Below, one piece after another: positions 13,969 to 20,469 of a stretch of 20,469 bases of DNA (positions are counted from its first letter, which is position 1; each line of letters begins with the position of its first letter). The stretch is taken from the NCBI GenBank assembly GCA_035571275.1, contig DATMKQ010000431.1, forward strand, positions 1 through 20,469, given 5' to 3'. This stretch comes from Trebonia sp035571275. Its GTDB lineage: Bacteria > Actinomycetota > Actinomycetes > Streptosporangiales > Streptosporangiaceae. A program made the translations under genes and the position numbers. The notes below the pieces were generated by a model. It did not search any database and was not told the origin of the DNA. It was given only the letters and a program-made list of their open reading frames with translations.

Positions 13969-15036
13969 ATGGAATCCGAATCCGCTGAATCTACCGAATC
14001 CGCTGAATCCGCGGGATCGACGCTAGACCTTAGCGCGGTATTTCGGCTTGCCGGAATCTCGGAAATGGGCGTGCTCTGGCAATGCATAAGCGCTATTACG
14101 AGGCTTGAGGTGCCGGAACGGCTCGCGGACGGCGGCATGAATGTCGCGGAGCTTGCCCGCGCGGTCGGCGCGGTCGAACAACCGCTGTTCCGTGTGCTGA
14201 GATTTCTCGCCGGTCATGAGATAGTAGCTTTTAAGGGTGGTGATGTTGTCCTTACTAAAGTCGGGCGCCTGCTGGTCAGAGACGAGCCCTGGTCGATGTG
14301 GGCCGTGTTCGCCGCTACCGGCCAGCAGGACGTGGCGCATGTCCTCCCAGAAACCTTGCGAACCGGCCGCCCCGCGGTGGAAATCGTCTTCGGCGCCACG
14401 CTCTGGGAACACCTGGCGACGCGTCCCACGGCGCGGGAGGCGTTCGATGATCTCATGCACCGGCAGGCCCACGGCCTGGTCAGCACCTGCATTCCATCGC
14501 TTGAGTGGCCGGCCGAGGGGACGGTGGCAGATATCGGCGGGGGGCGGGGAATACTGCTGGCCGCGGCACTGAACACCGCGCCGGGCCTGCGGGGGATCCT
14601 GGTGGACAGGCCGGAGGTATTTGAGGACGCCAAAGAATTTCTCTCGCAGCAGCAAATGATGGGCAGGTGCGAGCTCTACCCAGGTGACCTGTTCGATCCA
14701 GCTCCGCGCGCGGATATCTATTTGCTCTCGTTCATCCTGCACGACTGGGCCGATGATAACGCGCGGCGCATACTTCATTCGATTTACCGTAACGCTCCGC
14801 GCAACGCGACACTGCGCATCTTTGAGCGAATCGTCCCGGATGATGACAGTGCGCACGTGAGCAAAATGTTTGACATGGGGATGCTGCTGCTCGGCGACGG
14901 CCGGGAACGCACACTAGGCGAGCTCAGGGACTTGCTTGCGGAATGTGGATGGAAAATAGAATCCACGATTCCGGCCTATGCTGATATCAGCCTGATCCAG
15001 GCGGCGCACATCTCCGGCGACGGCGCCGGGAAGTAA
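13969..15036 (+). CDS. Class-2 SAM-dependent O-methyltransferase
   Basis: 355 residues from the ATG at 13969; an in-frame GTG at 13939 would add ten. After an acidic Ser/Glu/Ala-rich tail (1-17) comes the winged-helix dimerisation domain of the plant-COMT/ActinO type (MGVLWQCISAITRLEVPERLA, LARAVG, LFRVLRFLAGHEI). The Rossmann domain carries ADIGGGRGILLAAAL (187-201), VDRPEVFEDA (212-221), the PGDLF strand (238-242) and ILHDWADDN (256-264), in which H258 is the likely catalytic base. Such enzymes methylate phenolic or enolic oxygens of natural products. It is followed with a 2-base gap by the MatB-like gene, so the two form a rightward operon at the edge of the biosynthetic cluster. The substrate is unknown. 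The lower-GC codons (for instance ATA, TTA, TCT) in places differ from the upstream genes and hint at a separate origin. Confidence 0.85.
   Translation: MESESAESTESAESAGSTLDLSAVFRLAGISEMGVLWQCISAITRLEVPERLADGGMNVAELARAVGAVEQPLFRVLRFLAGHEIVAFKGGDVVLTKVGRLLVRDEPWSMWAVFAATGQQDVAHVLPETLRTGRPAVEIVFGATLWEHLATRPTAREAFDDLMHRQAHGLVSTCIPSLEWPAEGTVADIGGGRGILLAAALNTAPGLRGILVDRPEVFEDAKEFLSQQQMMGRCELYPGDLFDPAPRADIYLLSFILHDWADDNARRILHSIYRNAPRNATLRIFERIVPDDDSAHVSKMFDMGMLLLGDGRERTLGELRDLLAECGWKIESTIPAYADISLIQAAHISGDGAGK
13978..14013 (+). repeat. 18-bp tandem repeat in the O-methyltransferase 5' end
   Basis: Two consecutive 18-base units that begin with the same 14 bases, GAATCCGCTGAATC (13978-13991 and 13996-14009), code for ESAEST and ESAESA. 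The repeat makes the acidic N-terminal tail and could expand or contract by slippage in multiples of 18, keeping frame. Confidence 0.6.
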
Positions 15037-15038
15037 TT

Positions 15039-16364
15039 GTGCCGCCGCCTGCGCGGTCGAGTCGGTTGCTACCCGCCCTGTACGAGGGCAGGGCGAGCCT
15101 GACGACCGATGATCGGGTTCTAGCACACGATGAGCTGGCCGGCGCGGTCGGCGCGGTCGCGGCAGCTGTCGCCGGGGCGCATACGGTCGCGGTGGCCACT
15201 GACGATCCGATGTCCACCCTGGTGGCCGTGGCGGGAGTGATAGCGGCTGGTGCGGCCGCCATTCCCATCAGCGCCCGCTCGACCGTTCCCGAGCGGGAGC
15301 ACATCGTCCGTGACTGCGGTCCCGATCTAGTCATCGAGCAGGTCGCCCTTGACGCCAGCGCGCCACTGCCTGCCGATAGGTCCGCGGACACAGACCCGGC
15401 GCTCATCCTGTACACCTCGGGATCGACTGGACAGCCCAAGGGCGTGGTGCTCTCGCGGCGGGCAATCGCCTTCGATCTCGATGCGCTGGCCAAGGTCTGG
15501 GCATGGTCCGCGGACGACGTTCTCGTCCACGCACTACCGCTCTCCCACGTGCACGGCCTAGTGTTCGGCGGTCTCGGCCCGCTCCGGATCGGGTCGCCGC
15601 TCACGTATGTGGCACCGACCCTGCGGCCCGTCGAGGGGGCGACGGTTTACTTCGCCGTGCCAGCGATCTGGAACTCCCTGCCAGACGCTCAGGTTCGCGC
15701 GCTCAACCGGGCGCGGCTGTTGGTTTCCGGCGCCGCGCCGCTGCCGAAGGCCACATTCGAACGCGTCGAGGAACTGTCGGGGCACCGGATAGTCGATCGA
15801 TACGCTATGACGGAAACCTTGGTCAACACCGCGCCGGCCCTGTCCGATCGCGAGCGCCGGCCCGGATCTCTTGGGCGGCCTCTGCCCGGCGTCGACATCG
15901 AACTGCGTGATGCCGGAACGGGCGATGGGGCTGGGGAGATCCATGTGCGCGGGCCCAACCTGTTCTCCGGGTACCTCGGGCATCCAGGCGCGCTCGATCA
16001 CGACGGCTGGTTCGCCACCGGTGATCTCGGGCGGTGGAATGATGACGGCTCGCTACGGCTCACTGGCCGGTGCTCCACGGACATCATCAAGACAGCCGGA
16101 TACCGGGTCGGCGCGGGTGAGGTGGAAGACGCACTGCTCAGCCATCCGGCGGTTCGCGAGGCGGCCGTTATCGGACTGCCGGACAAGACCCTCGGCGAAC
16201 GGGTCGCCGCGTGGGTGGTGCTCTCGGAGAGCCTCCACGAGGACGTGCTTGTCGAGCACCTGGCCGCTCGGCTGAGCGCATTCAAAAGACCGCGGGAGAT
16301 TCACGTCATCGACGCCTTGCCGCGCAACCACCTCGGAAAAATCCAGAAGAGCAGGCTTCGCTGA
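15039..16364 (+). CDS. MatB-like malonyl-CoA synthetase / acyl-CoA ligase
   Basis: 441 residues from a GTG two bases after the O-methyltransferase stop, close to a ribosome-site-poor junction, so probably coupled. It is an ANL (AMP-forming) ligase: ILYTSGSTGQPKG (123-135) is the ATP loop, RYAMTETLVNT (254-264) the adenylate motif, GWFATGDLGRW (323-333) the A7/A8 hinge, and PRNHLGKIQK (428-437) holds the catalytic lysine K434. The run GRCSTDIIKTAGYRVGAGEVE and the RLLVSGAAPLP segment resemble bacterial malonyl-CoA synthetases (MatB), which turn malonate or methylmalonate plus CoA and ATP into the CoA thioester. The first 115 residues are shorter than most ligases, again as in MatB. In this cluster it would supply malonyl-type or related acyl-CoA units; an altered acid specificity is possible. 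Confidence 0.85.
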   Translation: MPPPARSSRLLPALYEGRASLTTDDRVLAHDELAGAVGAVAAAVAGAHTVAVATDDPMSTLVAVAGVIAAGAAAIPISARSTVPEREHIVRDCGPDLVIEQVALDASAPLPADRSADTDPALILYTSGSTGQPKGVVLSRRAIAFDLDALAKVWAWSADDVLVHALPLSHVHGLVFGGLGPLRIGSPLTYVAPTLRPVEGATVYFAVPAIWNSLPDAQVRALNRARLLVSGAAPLPKATFERVEELSGHRIVDRYAMTETLVNTAPALSDRERRPGSLGRPLPGVDIELRDAGTGDGAGEIHVRGPNLFSGYLGHPGALDHDGWFATGDLGRWNDDGSLRLTGRCSTDIIKTAGYRVGAGEVEDALLSHPAVREAAVIGLPDKTLGERVAAWVVLSESLHEDVLVEHLAARLSAFKRPREIHVIDALPRNHLGKIQKSRLR

Positions 16365-16386
16365 GCGAGGACCCGTGCGCCGACCT

Positions 16387-16603
16387 TCAGTATTTCATCC
16401 CAGGGTCTCGGTAGTGCTTGAATTCAAGAAGGTTACCTGTCGGATCTATGAGCACGATCGTGCGATGCTCAGAAGTTGAAAGTGATTCTGTCGTCGTAAT
16501 GCCGCGCAACCAGGCAGCCAAGAAGCTCTGAGTAGAAATGCTCAGCCTCCGCGAGGTCGCGGGCGGGAATGGCCAGGTGAAATACGTCATCCGTAGGGCG
16601 CAT
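16387..16603 (-). pseudogene. VOC (glyoxalase/dioxygenase-like) gene with internal deletion
   Basis: From the ATG at 16603 the minus strand reads VFHLAIPARDLAEAEHFY, LLGCLVARHYDD, then RITFNF followed by a stop. In the next frame the sequence resumes EHR, TIVLIDPTGNLLEFKHY and ends RDPGMKY at 16387. These are the N-terminus and C-terminus of one well-known VOC-family protein type of about 140 residues, in which the two ends flank the H-FG strand, W-L-A-L helix and EQxTxFF segment. About 65 codons are missing, together with the second metal ligand, and the join is out of frame. The first His and the LEFK Glu ligands remain. It overlaps the carrier protein gene by 17 bases, so it used to be the last gene of the leftward operon. 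It is not expected to be functional. Confidence 0.72.
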
Positions 16604-16859
16604 TAGGTATCGCCAGTAGAGCGGCCATCTTGGCTGGGGTGGGTCCACGGTCGAACAGTTCCTCGAGGGTAAGCTGTTCACCGAATACATCATCGATCGC
16701 GGCCAGCAGGATCATGCCCGACAGCGAATCGCCGCCCGATGCCAGGAAGTCGTCATCCACGCCGACCTCCATACGCAGCACAAAGCGCCACAATCCGAGG
16801 ACCGCTGCCTCCAAGGCGCTGCGCGGGGGCTGACCAGGCCCTTCAGTCGCGCTCATCAC
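16587..16859 (-). CDS. Free-standing peptidyl carrier protein
   Basis: 90 codons from a GTG at 16859 (ATG at 16856 is an equal alternative; both sit in the GTGATGA overlap with the upstream stop). The product is a phosphopantetheinyl carrier domain: residues 13-78 make the four-helix bundle, DDDFLASGGDSLSG (35-48) carries the modified Ser S45, and LTLEELFDRGPTPAKMAALL gives helices 3-4. The GGDSL form favours PCP of NRPS over polyketide ACP. A 4'-phosphopantetheinyl transferase must act on it; none is in the window. It is co-translated with a stand-alone condensation domain, so the acyl or aminoacyl chain it carries is probably the substrate of that enzyme and then of the reductase. Confidence 0.88.
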   Translation of the reverse strand: MMSATEGPGQPPRSALEAAVLGLWRFVLRMEVGVDDDFLASGGDSLSGMILLAAIDDVFGEQLTLEELFDRGPTPAKMAALLAIPNAPYG

Positions 16860-18166
16860 GATCCCCCGGTGAGCGCGGTGCGAAGCGACGTCGTGATAGA
16901 GCGCGCGGACTGGGGAGTGATTATCGCCGACTCATATTCGACGGAGCATTGCAGAGAATTTCTCCCCGGGCCGAAGTAGAATCCTAGAAGAACTCCGTGG
17001 TATGGAATATGTGTAGGTGTAACTCGCTCGGCGAGATAGAATCGCGATATCTTATAATTGTTGTGGATGTCGACCTTGGCGGAATTGGCATTAATAGGAA
17101 GATTGGTCCCGGTCGGCAGGTAATCTACAAATGCCTCGCACATGGAGTAGCCTTTCGAGCGCCGCTCGTTCAGCCAGGCGATCTGATCTGAGAAGACAGA
17201 GAAGGAGATGTAATTGCTGACGGCTCCGAAGATATCATCGAAGAGTTTTTCAATGGCCTTATTCTCGAGACCGCCGTCGCGTGCTTGCTGCCTGAGCACG
17301 GTCATTGCCGCAAAATTTCCGATGGTTCGTTCGAAGGGCGGTCTGCGCGTGTCGGTCACCATCGATAGTAGGATGTCATCTTGCGCGGTCTCTTCTCGTA
17401 GCGCGTGGAAGATCGCGGCGGTAACGAGCGTGAAGTGGCTTACCCCCAGCTGCCTGGCACGGCTCCTCAATACCTGCAGTTCGTCGTCGTCCAGGCTGAA
17501 TCGTATCGAGGCTGTCGACTGCACGGCCGGGTCTGGCTGCCGTTGCGGGAGGTGCAGGACCGGCTCCGCGTCGCGGAGGTAGTTGAGCCAATATTGCGCA
17601 TTTCGCTCGAGGGCTCCGTCCTGCAGCATCTTTTCGTGCTGGATGGCCCAGGTGCGGAAACTGCGCCCGGCGGTGTCCCAGTCCGCGTTCCCGGCATGCG
17701 CGGGGCCGTGGAGGTATAGCTGCACATACTCGACCGTGAGAGCTTGCAGCGCGATGCGGTCGACGACGAGGTGATGCCCTAGGAGCATGAGAAATGCCTT
17801 ATCGGGCGCGCAGCGCGCCAGGATGACCCTGAACGGGTTCTCTTCGAACAGGTTGAACGGCTGATCGGCTCGCGCGGACAGGATGGCGTTAGCCTGCGGG
17901 CCGGGGTCGCCATGGATGTCGATGACCTCGAAGCAGAAAATGCTGCCGCTGTGCCGCTGGAATACGTCGTCGCCGCTTTCGCAAAGCAGTGTGCACAGGA
18001 CGGGGTGCCGCGTGGCGAGCTCCTCCGCGGCGCGCTTGAAGCGCGCGGTGTCGATAGCGCCTTCGATCCGCAGGCACGAGTCCAGCTGCAGTGATGGCCT
18101 GTGACCTAGTTGATTAACCGTCGTGTAGATGAATCTCTGAGGGGGGGTGAGAGGGACTGATTCCAT
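16856..18166 (-). CDS. Free-standing NRPS condensation-domain protein
   Basis: 436 residues, the size of a single C domain with no adenylation domain attached. The N-terminal VPLTPPQRFIYTT (4-16) is the C1 region, RFKRAAEELATRHPVL (42-57) the C2 region, and LLGHHLVVDRIAL (128-140) the C3 active site HHxxxD with H132 and D136; D-R replaces the common D-G. NFAAMTVLR near 290 corresponds to the later GNF block. It forms amide or ester bonds between carrier-bound groups in trans. The start ATG at 18166 is 25 bases after the reductase stop. Local codon use is AT-richer than in neighbouring genes, especially in the last third (17000-17300), suggesting a different source. It works with the carrier protein and the reductase of the same operon. 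Confidence 0.86.
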   Translation of the reverse strand: MESVPLTPPQRFIYTTVNQLGHRPSLQLDSCLRIEGAIDTARFKRAAEELATRHPVLCTLLCESGDDVFQRHSGSIFCFEVIDIHGDPGPQANAILSARADQPFNLFEENPFRVILARCAPDKAFLMLLGHHLVVDRIALQALTVEYVQLYLHGPAHAGNADWDTAGRSFRTWAIQHEKMLQDGALERNAQYWLNYLRDAEPVLHLPQRQPDPAVQSTASIRFSLDDDELQVLRSRARQLGVSHFTLVTAAIFHALREETAQDDILLSMVTDTRRPPFERTIGNFAAMTVLRQQARDGGLENKAIEKLFDDIFGAVSNYISFSVFSDQIAWLNERRSKGYSMCEAFVDYLPTGTNLPINANSAKVDIHNNYKISRFYLAERVTPTHIPYHGVLLGFYFGPGRNSLQCSVEYESAIITPQSARSITTSLRTALTGGS

Positions 18167-18191
18167 CGGCGCCGTTTCCGTTTCGCTACTC

Positions 18192-19550
18192 TCAGGTTCT
18201 GATCACGGACTTCGCGCGCATGAGGAAGTCGGTGAAATAGCTGTCGTGCGGCATGCCAGGCCCCGGCCGCACCGTGGGATGGTCGCCGATGTAGACGTTG
18301 CCGATCGTGGGTTCCTCGATGAGCCGCTCGATCAGTGATTGATCGTGGGTGTAGGCGTTGAGCACAAGCGTGTTCCGCAGTGGCCGCACCCCGTCGCCGG
18401 GCGACCACGGGGCCACCCAGAGGCAGGGAAACGGCAATTCGATCCCGGTTTGCGGGGCGTCCGGGCTGGTCACCTGGAACACCGCCGGCCGCAGTACCGC
18501 GCTGCCGTCACCGAGGTCGTCGGCGATGCCGTCGCCGCCGAGCCACGCCCTGGCGTCGCCGGACCGGTCGAGGAGGTATTTCTCGATCGCCGATGCCGCC
18601 GCGGCGGGTTGCACGGGCAGCACGGCCTTCTCGTCCTCCGGCGGCAGGCTTGGCAGCTCCGCGAGCCGCTCCGCTATGGCTGCCGCGACGGGAGCGGGAT
18701 CTCCTTCCACGTAGACGGCGGTGGCATTGAGACACGCGGTGCCACCCTCCCCGGAGATTGACCTCACCACGGCATCCAGGCAAGCGGGCCAGTCGGCGTC
18801 CTGGGTGAGAAGGAGCTTCGAGCGACCCGGCCCCTGTGGCAGCGTGCTGGCACGGTTGGCGTACTTGCGGATGACGTCGTCACCGCCGTATACGACCGAC
18901 AGGTCGGAGCTGTCGATGAGGCGGTCCGCGACTTCATGGCCGCACGGCAGCAGTTGAACGTCTCTGAACCCGGACTCCAGCAGGGCAGAAACGAGCCGGT
19001 GCGGGGTGATGGGTTCCCGCTGCGACGGCCTGACCGCGACCTTGAAACCAAGCGCCACGGCCTGGAGCCACAGCACATGCACGGCGGGATGATTGCCGGC
19101 GGCCAGAACGGCGAGCACGTCTGCGCGCCGTGTCCAGACCGCGCTTCCTCTCCGGGTCCGCGGATCCCGCCAGTCGGCCACGGCGCCGGCGGGCATGCCC
19201 GACAGCGCTGCGTTGTAGGCCGCATGCGCGCCCGCGGCGATCGCCTGGCTCGCCGTCCTGACCGTCGCGATGGGGAGTCCGGAAAGGCGGCTCACCGCGA
19301 GGTGATAGTCCCCCGGCGTTAGGCCGCCGATCGTGCCAGCGGCGAATCTGTCGCCAGCCCGGGCAAGCGCCGCCACCCGGTCGTCGACGACAAGCGGCTT
19401 CGCGTCACCGAGCGCGGCCAGGGCCCGATCCACGAACAACGGAGGGACCAGGCTCATCTCGCCGAGCGGTCGGCCCGATACGTCGGTCAGCGGAAGGCGA
19501 TTGCGAGTGCGGTACGCGCCATCCGGGCCCAGTGCGTCGAGCTGGATCAT
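18192..19550 (-). CDS. ALDH-superfamily (LuxC-like) acyl-thioester reductase candidate
   Basis: 452 residues. NAD(P)-domain strands are seen in VLAVLAAGNHPAVHVLWLQA and LGFKVAVRPSQREPITPH (145-184). The catalytic Cys is C273 in SGEGGTACLNATAV, and the ALDH E-x-F-x-P element appears as GIELPFPCLWVAPW (369-382). The usual general-base Glu of ELGGKSP is absent (here GRSKLLLTQDAD), as in acylating ALDHs and LuxC acyl reductases, which form a thioester instead of hydrolysing it. I therefore read it as an enzyme that reduces a thioester to an aldehyde, most simply releasing the chain from the carrier protein. It could also be an ordinary aldehyde dehydrogenase. The ATG at 19550 follows GAAGGG. It leads an operon of reductase, condensation, carrier and VOC genes. 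Confidence 0.75.
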   Translation of the reverse strand: MIQLDALGPDGAYRTRNRLPLTDVSGRPLGEMSLVPPLFVDRALAALGDAKPLVVDDRVAALARAGDRFAAGTIGGLTPGDYHLAVSRLSGLPIATVRTASQAIAAGAHAAYNAALSGMPAGAVADWRDPRTRRGSAVWTRRADVLAVLAAGNHPAVHVLWLQAVALGFKVAVRPSQREPITPHRLVSALLESGFRDVQLLPCGHEVADRLIDSSDLSVVYGGDDVIRKYANRASTLPQGPGRSKLLLTQDADWPACLDAVVRSISGEGGTACLNATAVYVEGDPAPVAAAIAERLAELPSLPPEDEKAVLPVQPAAAASAIEKYLLDRSGDARAWLGGDGIADDLGDGSAVLRPAVFQVTSPDAPQTGIELPFPCLWVAPWSPGDGVRPLRNTLVLNAYTHDQSLIERLIEEPTIGNVYIGDHPTVRPGPGMPHDSYFTDFLMRAKSVIRT

Positions 19551-19670
19551 GCGTCAGTACGCCCTTCGGTTACCTCGCTGCCATCCAATGCACCCTGATC
19601 CGGGAACGCGCATTGTCCGCGTCACGGAGGATAGCTCCTCACGCGCTTTATTGGCCATCGGGGGACTCAA

Positions 19671-19686
19671 TATTATGATGATAATA
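19671..19686. promoter_or_regulatory. AT-rich dyad upstream of the reductase operon
   Basis: TATTAT and ATAATA, perfect 6-base arms around GATG, within the most AT-rich patch of the region, 121 bases before the reductase ATG. In such GC-rich DNA this is likely to be a promoter or an operator. Confidence 0.4.
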
Positions 19687-19868
19687 ATGGGAGAGCGTCA
19701 AATATCCCAGTTAGCGACGGAAAGCCGATCATCAATCATTTACCACAGGCTCAGTTGCGCGTTCAAGTGCTGCGTTGCCACGGTTGCACACGATCGCAGC
19801 GCGTAACCCCGTCAACCTCCAGAGAAGGAAGTGACACCGTATAACTAAAGTTACTGAAGGTGGGAATG

Positions 19869-19901
19869 GCGCGTCGCGCTGAGTATTGCTTGGCGACGCG
19901 C
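19869..19901. promoter_or_regulatory. 9-bp perfect inverted repeat
   Basis: GCGCGTCGC (19869-19877) and GCGACGCGC (19893-19901) with a 15-base loop. Possible hairpin in an NRPS leader, a terminator or an operator. No immediate T-run follows, but TTTTT occurs at about 19916-19921. Confidence 0.4.
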
Positions 19902-20113
19902 AAACGCGGTGTTAGATTTTTCCGAATAAAACGGTTTTCAACGCTTGAAGGTGCGGGCCCTCTCCGGAGGATCAAGGGAAAGCGACGCAACCCCACGTTT
20001 ACCCCGACCAGGATGAGTTACGGCCCATGGCGCATCCCGCAATTTCGCGAACTACGGTTCAGTCCCGGCCTCGGGATGGAACCGTTTCTTGCATCCCCGG
20101 GAATCTCTGGTGA

Positions 20114-20379
20114 TGGCAGTCATTAAAGCTGCAGGCGGCGCTGGAGGACGCGGCGGCCCGGCATGAGAGTCTGCGCACGGTGCTGGCGGTGACCCAGGCG
20201 GCGGGGCGGGAGTTTGACTTGGCCGGGGGCCTGCCGCGGCGGCCGGAGCTGCTGTTGCTGGAGCCGTGCGAGCACGTACTTGTGTCGGGAGAGCCGGGTG
20301 CCCCGGGCAGCGTCGCAGCAGCGCAGCCGGGGTTCTGCCGGCGTCGGTTTTCCCCCTCGTGGCCCTGAAGGAGAGGTAG
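20114..20379 (+). pseudogene. Collapsed NRPS module: condensation-domain fragments
   Basis: In one frame the sequence encodes LQAALEDAAARHESLRTVL and then at once FDLAGGLPRRPELLLLEP and EHVLV. These are two blocks from the first half of an NRPS condensation domain (ARHESLRTVFPE, and FDLAxxPLRAxLLRLxPDEHVL), normally about 40 residues apart. The HHxxxDG active site never follows; the frame goes on to a TGA at 20366. In another frame the end reads VLPASVFPLVALKER, then TAG at 20377-20379, resembling the TPSDFPLVxL tail that closes an NRPS epimerization or condensation domain just before the next module. So the first half of a domain, lacking its middle, seems joined to the end of a later domain. 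No start codon leads in. Fragment assignment is firm for the first block and tentative for the last. Confidence 0.58.
20368..20376 (+). promoter_or_regulatory. Ribosome binding site of the NRPS gene
   Basis: AAGGAGAGG with an 8-base spacer to the GTG at 20385 supports a real start there, although the preceding DNA is NRPS debris. Confidence 0.65.
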
Positions 20380-20384
20380 GCGAA

Positions 20385-20469
20385 GTGAAGCGGTCGCGGA
20401 TAGAAGAGGTGTGGCCGCTGTCGCCGTTGCAGGAGGGCCTGCTGTTCCACGCCTGGTATGACGAGCAGG
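20385..20469 (+). CDS. NRPS, start of an N-terminal condensation domain (partial)
   Basis: The frame from the GTG at 20385 begins VKRSRI, then EEVWPLSPLQEGLLFHA and WYDEQ, and runs off the window. The PLSPLQEGLLFHA block is the C1 core of an NRPS condensation domain, in the form usually found between modules or after an epimerization domain (LPLSPMQEGLLFH). A start site with a ribosome site right at this junction makes it a separate gene that begins with a C domain, so it needs an upstream acyl or peptidyl carrier partner in trans. The stand-alone carrier protein and condensation enzyme at 16.6-18.2 kb could serve, but this is inference. Substrates and module number are outside the window. 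Confidence 0.85.
   Translation, partial: MKRSRIEEVWPLSPLQEGLLFHAWYDEQ

Larger units (their letters stand above)
19551..20110. other. Gene-free divergent region between the reductase operon and the NRPS
   Basis: About 560 bases with no convincing gene. It holds an AT-rich patch at 19665-19690, including the dyad TATTAT-GATG-ATAATA (19671-19686); a dyad TAACT-AA-AGTTA (19842-19853); a 9-base perfect inverted repeat GCGCGTCGC / GCGACGCGC (19869-19877 and 19893-19901, 15-base loop) followed after 14 bases by a T-rich run; and a small GAGGA/TCCTC hairpin (19627-19640). These fit a promoter and operator region for the leftward reductase operon and the rightward NRPS gene. An 88-codon ORF at 19860-20126 has no family resemblance and no typical codon use and is not called. 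Confidence 0.5.

Noticed and set aside
13978..14013. CRISPR-like repeat
   Set aside because: Only two tandem copies, inside a coding frame with no spacers; it is a simple codon repeat.
16365..16386. Terminator between the converging MatB-like and VOC genes
   Set aside because: The 22-base gap has no stem-loop with a T-run.
19860..20126. 88-codon ORF in the gene-free region
   Set aside because: No family resemblance, atypical composition, and it crosses the 9-bp inverted repeat; I considered MbtH-like proteins but found no match.

Overview
The window is high-GC, actinobacterial-type DNA: GTG starts are common, NTGA start/stop overlaps are frequent, and third codon positions are GC-biased. 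A secreted G1 (eqolisin-type) peptidase next to a secreted GH5 glycosidase would suit a saprophyte, perhaps from acidic soil, but that habitat is only inferred. I see no tRNA, rRNA, CRISPR array, transposase or phage gene.

Layout. (1) 1-5.4 kb: the 5' end of a NUDIX gene running off the left edge (- strand), a secreted GH5 glycosidase followed closely by a homocysteine S-methyltransferase-like gene (+), a TIGR00027-type SAM methyltransferase (-), and a divergent secreted G1 peptidase (+). (2) 5.4-13.9 kb: a metabolic island built around a divergent control region (8571-9009). Leftward runs a two-gene operon: a zinc alcohol dehydrogenase, then a single ORF that joins an ACMSD-type amidohydrolase to a complete PaaX-type regulator. 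Rightward runs a tightly coupled operon: a UGSC-family protein with Cys in place of Sec (CGSC), an uncharacterised 353-aa partner, a 75-aa CxxC protein and an SDR dehydrogenase, each overlapping the next by four bases. A frameshifted secreted beta-sandwich protein and a MetE C-terminal-like zinc methyltransferase follow. The UGSC leader can fold into a nested hairpin. (3) 13.9 kb to the right edge: part of a biosynthetic cluster. A class-2 O-methyltransferase and a MatB-like malonyl-CoA synthetase (+) converge on an ALDH/LuxC-like reductase, a free-standing NRPS condensation domain, a free-standing carrier protein and a broken VOC gene (-). At the edge an NRPS gene begins with a condensation domain.

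Two themes stand out. First, the enzyme-regulator fusion and its divergent UGSC operon look like a self-regulated pathway of unknown substrate; redox or one-carbon chemistry is plausible, because C1-transfer enzymes (HMT-like, MetE-like) lie nearby. Second, at least three genes keep recognisable ends but have lost their middles: an NDMA-type alcohol dehydrogenase at 8.75 kb, a VOC protein at 16.4 kb and an upstream NRPS module at 20.1 kb. A fourth gene carries a simple frameshift. This suggests a locus shaped by repeated internal deletions, or, for the frameshift alone, possible assembly error. The free-standing condensation, carrier and reductase set suggests in-trans acylation and reductive release in the cluster.
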